NCBI GenBank assembly: GCA_017501055.1 | Contig: JAFVXP010000119.1 | Location: 1-5,979, forward strand | DNA length: 5,979 bases | From: Clostridia bacterium | Lineage (GTDB): Bacteria; Bacillota; Clostridia; Oscillospirales; CAG-382 | Direction: 5' to 3' | Shown: positions 1 to 5,876 of the stretch, piece after piece | Numbering within the stretch: position 1 is the first letter of the stretch | Layout: each line of letters starts with the position of its first letter | Position numbers and translations under genes: made by a program | Notes under the pieces: model-generated | Databases searched by the model: none | The model's input: only the letters and a program-made list of their open reading frames with translations | What the model was told of the DNA's origin: nothing

Positions 1-244
1 AATCAATTACTCCGCTCTTCTTGAGGAGATCTCTTACCGTATCGGTAGGCTGTGCGCCGTTGGAGATCCACTTCTTTGCCTTTTCAGCATCGATCTTAAC
101 TTCTGCGGGTTCGGTCATAGGATTGTAGAAACCGATTTCTTCGATGAATCTACCGTCTCTGGGATAACGGGAATCCGCAACAACGATTCTGTAGCAGGGA
201 GCTTTCTTTGCACCCATTCTTCTGAGTCTCATTTTTACTGCCAT
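1..244 (-). CDS. rpsP: 30S ribosomal protein S16 (partial, C-terminal end outside window)
   Basis: Component of the small ribosomal subunit that binds 16S rRNA and helps 30S assembly. The visible 81 residues begin MAVKMRLRRMGAKKAPCYRI and continue with VVADSRYPRDGRFIEEIGFY, the unmistakable N-terminal half of S16; the PAEVKID segment and the TDTVRDLLKKSG segment (about 67-78) also match the family. Bacterial S16 is usually about 80-90 residues, so only a few residues are lost at the left edge. The start at 244 is supported by a GGAGG at 258-254, 9 nt upstream; the internal Met5 has no such site. It follows ffh by 38 bp with no terminator between them, so it is probably co-transcribed with ylxM-ffh. 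In Firmicutes rpsP is commonly followed by a KH-domain protein gene, rimM, trmD and rplS, which would lie beyond the window. Confidence 0.97.
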   Translation of the reverse strand, partial: MAVKMRLRRMGAKKAPCYRIVVADSRYPRDGRFIEEIGFYNPMTEPAEVKIDAEKAKKWISNGAQPTDTVRDLLKKSGVID

Positions 245-282
245 TTTGAGTATCCTCCAAAATATGAAAAATTATTTTTTTA

Positions 283-1605
283 TTAAAAAGGAAGTCTGAA
301 CTTTCCTCTTTTACCTTTTTTGCCCATGAATTGCTTCATAAGTTGCTTTGTTTGCTCGTATTGCTTGAGCAATTTGTTTATCTCCTCAACGCTTGTACCG
401 CTGCCTGCGGCAATACGGCGTTTTCTGGAATAGTTGAGAACGTCGGGGTGGTCTCTTTCATAAGGGGTCATCGAAAGGATTATTGCCTCTGTATGAGCAA
501 GCGCCTTTTCGTCGATCTTTGCGTTATTAAGCGCACCCGGCTTTATACCCGGCATCATCGAAAGGAGCGAATCCATCGAACCCATATCCTTTATCGTGGC
601 AAGCTGGTCGAGAAAATCTGTCAGAGTGAAGCTTTGCTCACGGAACTTGCGTTCCATTTCCAAAGCCTTTTTCTCATCGATCTGCTGCTCTGCCTTTTCG
701 ATGAGCGTCAATACGTCGCCCATACCAAGGATTCTTGACGCCATACGGTCGGGGTGGAAGGGTTCGATACAATCGAGTTTTTCGCCCGTACCGATGAACA
801 TGATGGGCTTGCCTGTTATATACTTGACCGAAAGTGCGGCACCGCCACGGGTATCGCCGTCCATTTTGGTTAGGATAACACCGGTTATATCCAAAAGGTC
901 ATTAAAGCTTTTTGCAACGTTTACTGCGTCCTGACCCGTCATTGCATCAACAACGAGAAGTATCTCCGACGGGTTTGCAACCTCTTTAACACGCTTAAGC
1001 TCTGCCATAAGCTCTTCATCAACGTGAAGACGGCCTGCGGTATCGATTATTACCGTATCAAAGCCGTATTTTACAGCGTGCTTTATTGCCTCTTTTGTGG
1101 TTTCTGCAGGGTCGTTCGTTCCACGCTCAAATACCTGTGCGCCAACCTTTTCACCAACGACCTGAAGCTGGGTTATAGCGGCGGGACGGTAGATATCGCA
1201 GGCAACGAGAAGCGGGTTTCTGCCCTGCTTTTTGAACATCATTGCAAGCTTTGCGCAATGCGTTGTTTTACCCGAGCCCTGAAGACCGCACATCAAAATT
1301 ACCGTGGGGGGCTTCGGAGAGATATTAAGCTTTTGGTTTGTACCGCCCATTAAGGCGACAAGCTCTTCATTAACTATCTTTACGATATGCTGAGCAGGAA
1401 GAAGGCTTTCGAGCACTTCGTTGCCGACTGCACGCTCGGACACACGTGATATGAATTCTTTAACGACTTTGAAGTTTACGTCGGCTTCGAGAAGAGCAAG
1501 CTTGATCTCTCGCATACCTGCTTTAACGTCTGCTTCGGTAAGCTTGCCTTTGTTACGAAACTTCGAAAAGGCGTTTGACATCTTTTCAACAAGGCTTTGG
1601 AACAT
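283..1605 (-). CDS. ffh: Signal recognition particle protein Ffh (SRP54)
   Basis: SRP GTPase that binds signal sequences of nascent membrane and secreted proteins, together with SRP RNA, and docks ribosomes on FtsY at the membrane. The 440 residues show the full architecture: helical N domain (about 1-90); GTPase G domain with P-loop GLQGSGKTT (107-115), DIYRPAA (137-143), DTAGR (188-192), TKMDGD (246-251) and GTGEK (272-276); and a methionine-bearing M domain (about 300-430, Met at 341, 344, 350, 351, 379, 423, 427) with the RNA-binding RKRRIAAGSG segment (394-403). The length is normal and the C-terminal tail is short and basic. The ATG at 1605 overlaps the ylxM stop by one base (TAATG), and its Shine-Dalgarno AGGAGAG (1617-1611) lies inside the last ylxM codons, so translation is probably coupled. 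No frameshift or missing motif is seen. Confidence 0.99.
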   Translation of the reverse strand: MFQSLVEKMSNAFSKFRNKGKLTEADVKAGMREIKLALLEADVNFKVVKEFISRVSERAVGNEVLESLLPAQHIVKIVNEELVALMGGTNQKLNISPKPPTVILMCGLQGSGKTTHCAKLAMMFKKQGRNPLLVACDIYRPAAITQLQVVGEKVGAQVFERGTNDPAETTKEAIKHAVKYGFDTVIIDTAGRLHVDEELMAELKRVKEVANPSEILLVVDAMTGQDAVNVAKSFNDLLDITGVILTKMDGDTRGGAALSVKYITGKPIMFIGTGEKLDCIEPFHPDRMASRILGMGDVLTLIEKAEQQIDEKKALEMERKFREQSFTLTDFLDQLATIKDMGSMDSLLSMMPGIKPGALNNAKIDEKALAHTEAIILSMTPYERDHPDVLNYSRKRRIAAGSGTSVEEINKLLKQYEQTKQLMKQFMGKKGKRGKFRLPF

Positions 1606-1922
1606 TACAGCTCTCCTATTATTGATTCCGCAAGGCGTTTGACCTCGTCAATATCGCCGTTTTGTTTTATTTCCGATGCAAGAACGGAAATTCTTTTAAG
1701 CTTTTTTTCAAACCCGAGAGCAGATTCAAGCGATCTTAAGGTCTCGACCCCGTGACGTATCGCATCACGCACGCCCTGACGGGTTATACCGCAATTTTCG
1801 CTTATCTCTGCCAAGGAAAGGTCTTCGTTATAATAAAGGTCGACAACGTCCTTTTGACGTTCCGACAGCGCATTGCCGTAAATATCGATAAGACGGCTGA
1901 TGTATGCCCTATCTCCGTTCAC
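1605..1922 (-). CDS. ylxM: YlxM family helix-turn-helix protein, SRP-associated
   Basis: Small (105 aa) protein of the YlxM/UPF0122 family, almost always encoded next to ffh in Firmicutes. Family members resemble sigma factor region 4, and in streptococci a YlxM homologue has been linked to SRP function. Here the family pattern is clear: LIDIYGNALSERQKDVVDLY (11-30), then a helix-turn-helix with LSLAEISENCGITRQGVRD (about 35-53) and a C-terminal helical segment (72-103). The start is a GTG at 1922: AGGGAGG lies just upstream (about 1937-1931, 8 nt spacing), and an in-frame stop occurs directly upstream of that, so no longer start is possible. Its stop codon shares one base with the ffh start. 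It has a strong promoter and a leader hairpin immediately upstream. Whether it acts on DNA, on RNA or only through SRP cannot be decided from sequence. Confidence 0.93.
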   Translation of the reverse strand: MNGDRAYISRLIDIYGNALSERQKDVVDLYYNEDLSLAEISENCGITRQGVRDAIRHGVETLRSLESALGFEKKLKRISVLASEIKQNGDIDEVKRLAESIIGEL

Positions 1923-1948
1923 GGTCTGCGCCCTCCCTTAAATTTTTA

Positions 1949-1977
1949 GGCCTGTAAAGTAATTTTCTTTACAGGCC
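1949..1977 (-). promoter_or_regulatory. Perfect 11-bp inverted repeat at the ylxM-ffh transcription start
   Basis: Arms GGCCTGTAAAG and CTTTACAGGCC pair without mismatch around a 7-nt AT spacer (1960-1966). On the minus strand the repeat begins 3 nt after the -10 box, so it covers the predicted start point (about 1973) and ends 11 nt before the ylxM Shine-Dalgarno. No T-run follows on either strand, so it does not look like an intrinsic terminator. It could be an operator for a dimeric repressor or, if transcription starts at its outer edge, a 5'-terminal stem-loop in the mRNA. The repeat is certain; the role is not. Confidence 0.7.
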
Positions 1978-1979
1978 GT

Positions 1980-2008
1980 ATTATACACTATAAAAACCCC
2001 ATTGTCAA
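1980..2008 (-). promoter_or_regulatory. Consensus housekeeping promoter for ylxM-ffh-rpsP
   Basis: On the minus strand a perfect -35 TTGACA (2008-2003) and a perfect -10 TATAAT (1985-1980) are separated by exactly 17 bp. The predicted start is about 1973, giving a leader of roughly 50 nt before the ylxM GTG. The -35 box contains the TGA stop codon of clpC (2007-2005), so the promoter begins inside the upstream gene. It would drive ylxM, ffh and rpsP. Confidence 0.93.
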
Positions 2009-4239
2009 TAGGTGTTTTGCGTTATTTTTGCAAAACCTCTGCCGTTTTCTATAAAAAGAACGGCCGATTCGGAAATACTATCGTTATTTTCGAGAAGCAG
2101 GTCGGCAACAGCCTCCTCCACAAGTCTTAAAACCGAATGTGTTACCGTTCTTGCACTCTTTGTTTTTGCAAGTGAGATCGCTTTTTCGCAGAAGTCTTCC
2201 GCAAATTCTGCGTTTATACCTCTTTCAAGAAGTGTTTTTGAAAATTCGGCAAGACGTGCCCTTGCAACGGCATAAAGCTCTTTTTCGTCAAGGCTGCGGA
2301 AAACTATTATTTCGTCAACACGGTCTATAAGCTCGGGCGCAAACAGCTTTGACGCTTCTTTTATTGCCGATTCTTTATTGTCGTTACCGAACCCGATTCC
2401 GCTTCCGTTCATTCCGGGGTTTGCGGTCATTATTACTATTGTATTATCGAACCGCACCTTAAGTCCCGATGAATCGGTCAATGCGCCCTCGTCGAGAAGC
2501 TGTAATAGCAATGCACGAACGTCGGGGTGAGCCTTTTCTATCTCGTCAAACAAAACGAGTGAATAGGGGCATCTTCTAACACGCTCGGTCAGGTTTCCGC
2601 CGTCTCCAAAGCCGACGTATCCCGGAGGAGAGCCGATTATTTTGGAAATGCTGTGCGGTTCCGAAAACTCGGACATATCAAGTCTTATAAAGGCTTTTTC
2701 GGTCTTGAAGACAGCCCTTGCAAGTGCTTTTGCACATTCGGTCTTACCCACGCCCGCACGGCCTATGAACAAAAACGAGCCGTTTGGTCGGGAGCCGAAT
2801 CTTACCCCTGCACGTGACCTTCTCACGGCACGTGAAAGCGAAGAAATTGCGCTGTCCTGACCGATTATATATTCTTTCAGGTGCGATTCAAGATTTTTAA
2901 GCTCTTCGCTTTCGTTTTTGTTTACAGAGGTTATCGGGATCCCCGTTCTTAATTCCGCCGCTGTTGCAATATCCTTTTCGGTCAATATCGGTCTTTTAAC
3001 ACCTTTTTTTGATATTCTTAAATTTGCCGATGCTTCGTCGATCAGGTCTATCGCCTTATCGGGCAGGCTTCTGTCAAAGATATAGCGTGCCGAGATTCGA
3101 ACGGCCGATTCGATTGCTTCATTCGATATAGTCACGTTATGATAGCTTTCATATTTTTCCTTCAAGCCTTTTAACATTGATATACATTCATCAACGCTCG
3201 GCTCGTTGACGGTTATCGGTTGGAAACGGCGTTCAAGAGCTTTATCACGCTCTATACTTTCTCTGAATTCATTAAGAGTCGTTGCGCCGATAAGACGGAT
3301 CTCTCCTCGTGCAAGGGCAGGCTTGAAGATATTCGAGGCATCGATAGCTCCCTCTGCGCCGCCTGCGCCGACGAGGGTATGAAGCTCGTCAATAAAAAGG
3401 ATAACGTCTCCCGAAGCACGTACCTCCTCGATTATATTCTTTATCTTTTCCTCAAATTCTCCTCTGTATTTCGTGCCTGCGACGACCATAGAAAGCTCGA
3501 GGCTCATAATTCGTTTGTTGCGAAGCTCGTCGGGTACGTCACCCGATGCAATACGGCTTGCGAGCGATTCGACTATTGCGGTTTTACCCACGCCTGCTTC
3601 TCCCACAAGGCAGGGATTATTCTTCGAGCATCTTAATAATATCGATATTAACCGTTCTTCCTCTTTTTCTCTGCCAATGACGGGGTCTATCTTCCCTTTT
3701 CTTGCCTTCGCCGTGAGGTCGAGTGCATTTGCATCAAGCAGGGGTGTGGGTTTTGTTTTGTCCGTGAAAATCTCTGCAGTATCTTCCTCGTCGTCAGAAT
3801 TGTTGCTGTATAATTCCTCGAGAATACAAAACAGCTCGTTTGGGTCTATTGAGCTTTCCCGAAGCAATCTTGTTGCAACACATTCCTCACGGAGCAAGGA
3901 CATTAAAAGATGCTCGACCCCAACGCTGGAAGCGTTCTCTGCACCTGCGATAAACGAAGCACGCAATATTATACGTCGGCAGATCGGAGTCATATCGTCG
4001 GAAGACAAGACCGTTTTACAACCCATACCCACAATGCCGACTATCTTTCGTTTTGTCAGCTCATAGCTTACTCCTCTGTCGAGAAGCAGTTTTTGCGGAA
4101 CGCCCTCACCTTCTTTTAGGATTCCCAAGAGAAGATGTTCACTCCCGACATAGCTATGCCCAAGTTCTTTGGCAGAGAGCAATGCGGCGGTTATCACCCT
4201 TCTTGCACCCTCTGCAAAACGCTTTGTTATATCGCTCAC
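2005..4239 (-). CDS. clpC: ClpC/ClpA-type AAA+ unfoldase lacking the middle coiled-coil domain
   Basis: Hexameric HSP100 ATPase that unfolds substrates and feeds them to ClpP. The order is: N-domain with two Clp repeats (about 5-143); D1 AAA+ with GEAGVGKT (213-220), Walker B VILFIDE (279-285), sensor GATT (318-321) and LERRF (335-339); D2 AAA+ with GRAGVGKT (493-500), pore loop GSPPGYVGF (536-544), Walker B LVLFDE (561-566) and TAN (605-607); ClpP-docking tripeptide IGF (615-617). At 744 aa it is shorter than B. subtilis ClpC (about 810 aa): only about ten residues separate DEASANLR (401-408) from LTEKDI (419-424), where ClpC carries its coiled-coil middle domain with UVR motif. Glu34 and Glu109 match the Glu pair that binds phosphoarginine in B. 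subtilis ClpC. The sensor-2 GAR motif is altered to SAR (695-697). The start is GTG at 4239 with AAAGGAG (4255-4249), 9 nt away. No ctsR, mcsA or mcsB lies beside it. A ClpA-like name is a fair alternative. Confidence 0.95.
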   Translation of the reverse strand: MSDITKRFAEGARRVITAALLSAKELGHSYVGSEHLLLGILKEGEGVPQKLLLDRGVSYELTKRKIVGIVGMGCKTVLSSDDMTPICRRIILRASFIAGAENASSVGVEHLLMSLLREECVATRLLRESSIDPNELFCILEELYSNNSDDEEDTAEIFTDKTKPTPLLDANALDLTAKARKGKIDPVIGREKEEERLISILLRCSKNNPCLVGEAGVGKTAIVESLASRIASGDVPDELRNKRIMSLELSMVVAGTKYRGEFEEKIKNIIEEVRASGDVILFIDELHTLVGAGGAEGAIDASNIFKPALARGEIRLIGATTLNEFRESIERDKALERRFQPITVNEPSVDECISMLKGLKEKYESYHNVTISNEAIESAVRISARYIFDRSLPDKAIDLIDEASANLRISKKGVKRPILTEKDIATAAELRTGIPITSVNKNESEELKNLESHLKEYIIGQDSAISSLSRAVRRSRAGVRFGSRPNGSFLFIGRAGVGKTECAKALARAVFKTEKAFIRLDMSEFSEPHSISKIIGSPPGYVGFGDGGNLTERVRRCPYSLVLFDEIEKAHPDVRALLLQLLDEGALTDSSGLKVRFDNTIVIMTANPGMNGSGIGFGNDNKESAIKEASKLFAPELIDRVDEIIVFRSLDEKELYAVARARLAEFSKTLLERGINAEFAEDFCEKAISLAKTKSARTVTHSVLRLVEEAVADLLLENNDSISESAVLFIENGRGFAKITQNTY

Positions 4240-4267
4240 GAATTATATCTCCTTTCAAAAGCCGAGG

Positions 4268-4289
4268 TTACATATAACAGAATATGTAA
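4268..4289. repeat. 8-bp inverted repeat in the clpC/4375 divergent intergenic region
   Basis: TTACATAT (4268-4275) and ATATGTAA (4282-4289) are perfect inverted arms with a 6-nt spacer. It lies where the -10 region of a clpC promoter would be, so it may be an operator. No recognisable CtsR direct repeat (GGTCAAA type) or CIRCE element is visible between 4240 and 4374. AT-rich palindromes arise easily by chance, so the regulatory reading is tentative. Confidence 0.4.
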
Positions 4290-4297
4290 AAATTCAA
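4269..4297 (-). promoter_or_regulatory. Candidate weak clpC promoter
   Basis: On the minus strand a -35-like TTGAAT (4297-4292) is followed by TATGTA (4274-4269) at 17 bp or TATATG (4276-4271) at 15 bp. Neither is close to consensus, and the candidate -10 overlaps the inverted repeat. It is the best candidate I find upstream of the clpC GTG; a regulated or alternative-sigma promoter is also possible. Confidence 0.3.
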
Positions 4298-4335
4298 AAA
4301 AAGGTTATTTGCCCCTTCCTTTTTGGTTTTTAATG

Positions 4336-4344
4336 TGATATACT
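4336..4344 (+). promoter_or_regulatory. Extended -10 promoter element for the 4375 gene
   Basis: TGATATACT gives an extended -10 (TG at 4336-4337, TATACT at 4339-4344), one base from the TATAAT consensus. No good -35 is seen at the right distance (the best is TTCCTT at 4316-4321), which is common for extended -10 promoters. The predicted start near 4351 leaves a leader of about 24 nt before the ATG. Confidence 0.55.
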
Positions 4345-4374
4345 TTTAACATCAGTCGAAAAAGGAGGTTTAAT

Positions 4375-5022
4375 ATGGCGAACGCACAGGTTAAAAAGAA
4401 GAAGCGCAGGAAAAGCTCGGGCTCTTCGTCCCAGTTTTTTGCAGTCCTTATTGTATTCTTGGCAGTTTATATCGTTCTTAGTCTTTTTGTCGCCGGTTTG
4501 ATATATTATTCCTTCAACAACACGTCGGATAGCAGCGAAATTTATTCGGTAAGCATTATTTATGACGAAAAAGAGCTTTACGAAATCGACGCTCAGGACG
4601 CAAACAATGAATATGGGCTTTACGTTCCCTTTTCCTATCTTTCGGAGATCGCATCGTTTGGACTTGCGGGTGACGGAGAAAACGTTACACTTTTCCTTAT
4701 AGGTACGGAAAACAGAATTGAATGTCAAAAGAATTCCTCGCTTATCGTTATTAACGGCAACCCGATCCGTATTTCCGCCCCTCTGCTTTACGAGGAAGGC
4801 GAATATCTTATCCCCGTTGCAATGCTTGAAAAATATATCAACGGTATAGATATTACATACGATAACGAAGAGATGATATGCAATATCTCGTCCGACATCG
4901 GAAAATCCGATATTGCGCTTAAGCTCCTTCTTCCCGACGGTATGAAGAATGCATACTTCCCCGAATCCTATAAATACTACGGCGACGTTCCCGAAGAATC
5001 CACCGACGACGTTACACCGTAA
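4375..5022 (+). CDS. Membrane-anchored protein with copper amine oxidase N-terminal-like (stalk) domain, function unknown
   Basis: A 215-residue protein I cannot assign to a named gene. A basic N-terminus (KKKKRRK, 7-13) precedes one hydrophobic segment (about 21-46), predicting a single-pass protein with its C-terminal bulk outside the membrane. The outer part has the pattern of copper-amine-oxidase N-terminal-like domains: GLYVPFSYLSEIASFGL (81-97), a beta-rich stretch, SLIVINGNPI (122-131), then GEYLIPVAMLEKYINGIDI (142-160) and TYDNEEMICNIS (161-172). These domains are common in surface and cell-wall proteins of Clostridia and are not in themselves enzymes. The tail is acidic and Pro/Thr-rich (203-215). 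AAAGGAGG (4361-4368) lies 6 nt before the ATG, and a strong terminator follows the stop by 12 bp, so it is probably transcribed alone. It is divergent from clpC. The domain call is by eye. Confidence 0.85.
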   Translation: MANAQVKKKKRRKSSGSSSQFFAVLIVFLAVYIVLSLFVAGLIYYSFNNTSDSSEIYSVSIIYDEKELYEIDAQDANNEYGLYVPFSYLSEIASFGLAGDGENVTLFLIGTENRIECQKNSSLIVINGNPIRISAPLLYEEGEYLIPVAMLEKYINGIDITYDNEEMICNISSDIGKSDIALKLLLPDGMKNAYFPESYKYYGDVPEESTDDVTP

Positions 5023-5034
5023 AAATGAACGTAA

Positions 5035-5067
5035 AAAAGCAGGTCAAACGACCTGCTTTTGTTTTTT
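5035..5067. terminator. Bidirectional intrinsic terminator between the 4375 gene and hpf
   Basis: An 11-bp perfect stem (AAAAGCAGGTC at 5035-5045 with GACCTGCTTTT at 5050-5060) has an AAAC loop. On the plus strand it runs into GTTTTTT (5061-5067). On the minus strand the stem itself ends in T residues, with A33-A38 giving a run of six. It sits 12 bp after the plus-strand stop and 13 bp after the hpf stop, so it suits both converging genes. Confidence 0.93.
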
Positions 5068-5080
5068 ATTCTTATTCGAT

Positions 5081-5602
5081 TTATTCAAGCGGTTCGATTA
5101 CGCCGTAGCCGCCGTCGGCACGTTGATATACAACGTTGTAAATTCCCGTTTCGGAATTGAGGAACATATAGAAGCTATGCTGAAGAAGGTTCATCTGCAA
5201 GATCGCTTCGTCAACCGTCATTGCACGCATTTCAAACTTCTTGGTCTTAACAACAGAAAGCTCTTCTTCGGTTTCGGGAATCGTTTCGTTCTCGAAAGCT
5301 TCTTTCTTAACGTATAGCTTCTTTTCCAAGCGGGTGCGGTTCTTTCTGATCTGACGTTCGATATTTTCCATAGCCGTATCGAGAGCACATTTATAGTCCT
5401 TATCGGCAATTTCGGAACGGAATATCGAACCGTTACGGTAGATGGTTACTTCAACCCTTTCGCCGATCTTTGTGCTCATCAGAGCAACCGTCGCTTCGGT
5501 ATCCTCAGAGAAGAACTTGTCAAATTTTGCAAGCTTCTTTTCTACCCATTCGCGTACGTCGTCGGTAAGAGTGAACTTTTTGGTGATGATTCTTATTTTC
5601 AT
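5081..5602 (-). CDS. hpf: Ribosome hibernation promoting factor, long form
   Basis: Binds the 30S decoding region in stationary phase or stress and, in the long form, pairs 70S ribosomes into inactive 100S dimers. The 173 residues fit long HPF. The N-terminal S30AE/YfiA-like domain (about 1-96) opens MKIRIITKKFTLTDDVREWV and carries the basic helix IERQIRKNRTRLEKKL (81-96). A charged linker (about 97-116) follows. The C-terminal dimerisation domain (about 117-173) has MTVDEAILQMNLLQHSFYMF (128-147) and a YNVVYQRADGGYGVIEP run (155-171), the usual ending of long HPFs. The ATG at 5602 has AAGGAG (5616-5611) at 8 nt. It has its own promoter upstream and ends at a shared terminator, so it is probably monocistronic. 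secA or prfB often follows hpf in Firmicutes, but not here. Confidence 0.97.
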   Translation of the reverse strand: MKIRIITKKFTLTDDVREWVEKKLAKFDKFFSEDTEATVALMSTKIGERVEVTIYRNGSIFRSEIADKDYKCALDTAMENIERQIRKNRTRLEKKLYVKKEAFENETIPETEEELSVVKTKKFEMRAMTVDEAILQMNLLQHSFYMFLNSETGIYNVVYQRADGGYGVIEPLE

Positions 5603-5627
5603 TTCGCCATCTCCTTATTAACTTTTT

Positions 5628-5644
5628 GACAAAGTGTTTTTGTC
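5628..5644 (-). promoter_or_regulatory. Small inverted repeat in the hpf leader
   Basis: GACAAA (5628-5633) and TTTGTC (5639-5644) are 6-bp inverted arms around 5 nt. The predicted hpf transcription start (about 5645) is adjacent, so the transcript would begin with a weak stem-loop about 11 nt before the Shine-Dalgarno. It may equally be chance in AT-rich DNA. Confidence 0.35.
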
Positions 5645-5651
5645 TGTCTTT

Positions 5652-5680
5652 ATGATACCATATATGAGCATTTGTGTCAA
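5652..5680 (-). promoter_or_regulatory. Strong sigma-A-type promoter for hpf with extended -10
   Basis: On the minus strand TTGACA (5680-5675) and TATCAT (5657-5652) are 17 bp apart, and TGG directly before the -10 supplies the extended TGn element. The predicted start is near 5645, with a leader of about 42 nt. No SigB- or SigH-like hexamers are obvious, although hpf in B. subtilis is stress and stationary-phase controlled. Confidence 0.88.
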
Positions 5681-5734
5681 GTATTTTTTATTACGATTAG
5701 TGTTTTTGGTGCAGAATAGACAAGAGATCGAATG

Positions 5735-5753
5735 GATACGGATTCTTCGTATC
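5735..5753. repeat. Small hairpin GATACG/CGTATC
   Basis: Perfect 6-bp arms (5735-5740 and 5748-5753) surround a 7-nt loop. It lies between the hpf promoter and the repeat cluster, with no gene nearby to which it could be a leader. No T-run follows. It may be the decayed edge of an interspersed repeat. Confidence 0.4.
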
Positions 5754-5759
5754 ATACAA

Positions 5760-5815
5760 CCCTTCAGTCAAAACCAGAGGTTTTGACAGCTCCCCTTACA
5801 CAGGGGAGCCGAGGG
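5760..5815. repeat. Compound three-stem palindromic intergenic repeat (REP/MITE-like)
   Basis: Two perfect hairpins lie side by side: GTCAAAACC/GGTTTTGAC (5767-5775 with 5779-5787, loop AGA) and GCTCCCCT/AGGGGAGC (5789-5796 with 5802-5809, loop TACAC). The flanks CCCT (5760-5763) and AGGG (5812-5815) can pair and close both into a three-way junction. The layout, including the CAGCTCCC...GGGAGC core, resembles a repeat I remember from many gut Clostridia intergenic regions; I could not check copy number. Confidence 0.7.
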
Positions 5816-5857
5816 CGCAGTTTCAAACGATTATAAACAACAATGGATTTTGAGCAC

Positions 5858-5876
5858 GGGAGGGGAAACCCCTCCC
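5858..5876. repeat. GC-rich palindrome with 3-nt loop
   Basis: GGGAGGGG (5858-5865) and CCCCTCCC (5869-5876) pair perfectly across AAA. A competing shorter hairpin, CCCC (5874-5877) with GGGG (5881-5884) around TAC, shares bases with it. No T-run follows, so it is not a normal terminator. It is probably a second interspersed repeat next to the compound element. Confidence 0.65.

Noticed and set aside
331..1353. Three plus-strand open frames inside ffh
   Set aside because: All are antisense to the well conserved Ffh sequence, with no recognisable domains or ribosome binding sites.
1949..1977. Intrinsic terminator for clpC
   Set aside because: The stem is strong, but no run of T follows on the minus strand (TAAAAATTT follows), and it lies downstream of a consensus promoter at the predicted start site.
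3473..4066. 197-codon plus-strand open frame
   Set aside because: It is fully antisense to the ClpC N-domain and D1 region and is Ser/Arg/Ile-rich, as expected from the reverse complement of a real coding frame. No start signal is seen.
4330..4728. 132-codon minus-strand open frame
   Set aside because: It lies antisense to the 4375-5022 gene, which has a good Shine-Dalgarno, a clear membrane segment and a domain pattern; this frame shows no convincing domain and no clear ribosome site.
4949..5317. 122-codon plus-strand open frame across the end of the 4375 gene and hpf
   Set aside because: It runs through the bidirectional terminator and antisense to conserved HPF sequence, so it is not a plausible gene.
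5626..5656. Plus-strand promoter TTGACA ... TATGAT upstream of the repeat cluster
   Set aside because: The spacing is 19 bp and it overlaps the much better minus-strand hpf promoter. No plus-strand gene follows within the window.
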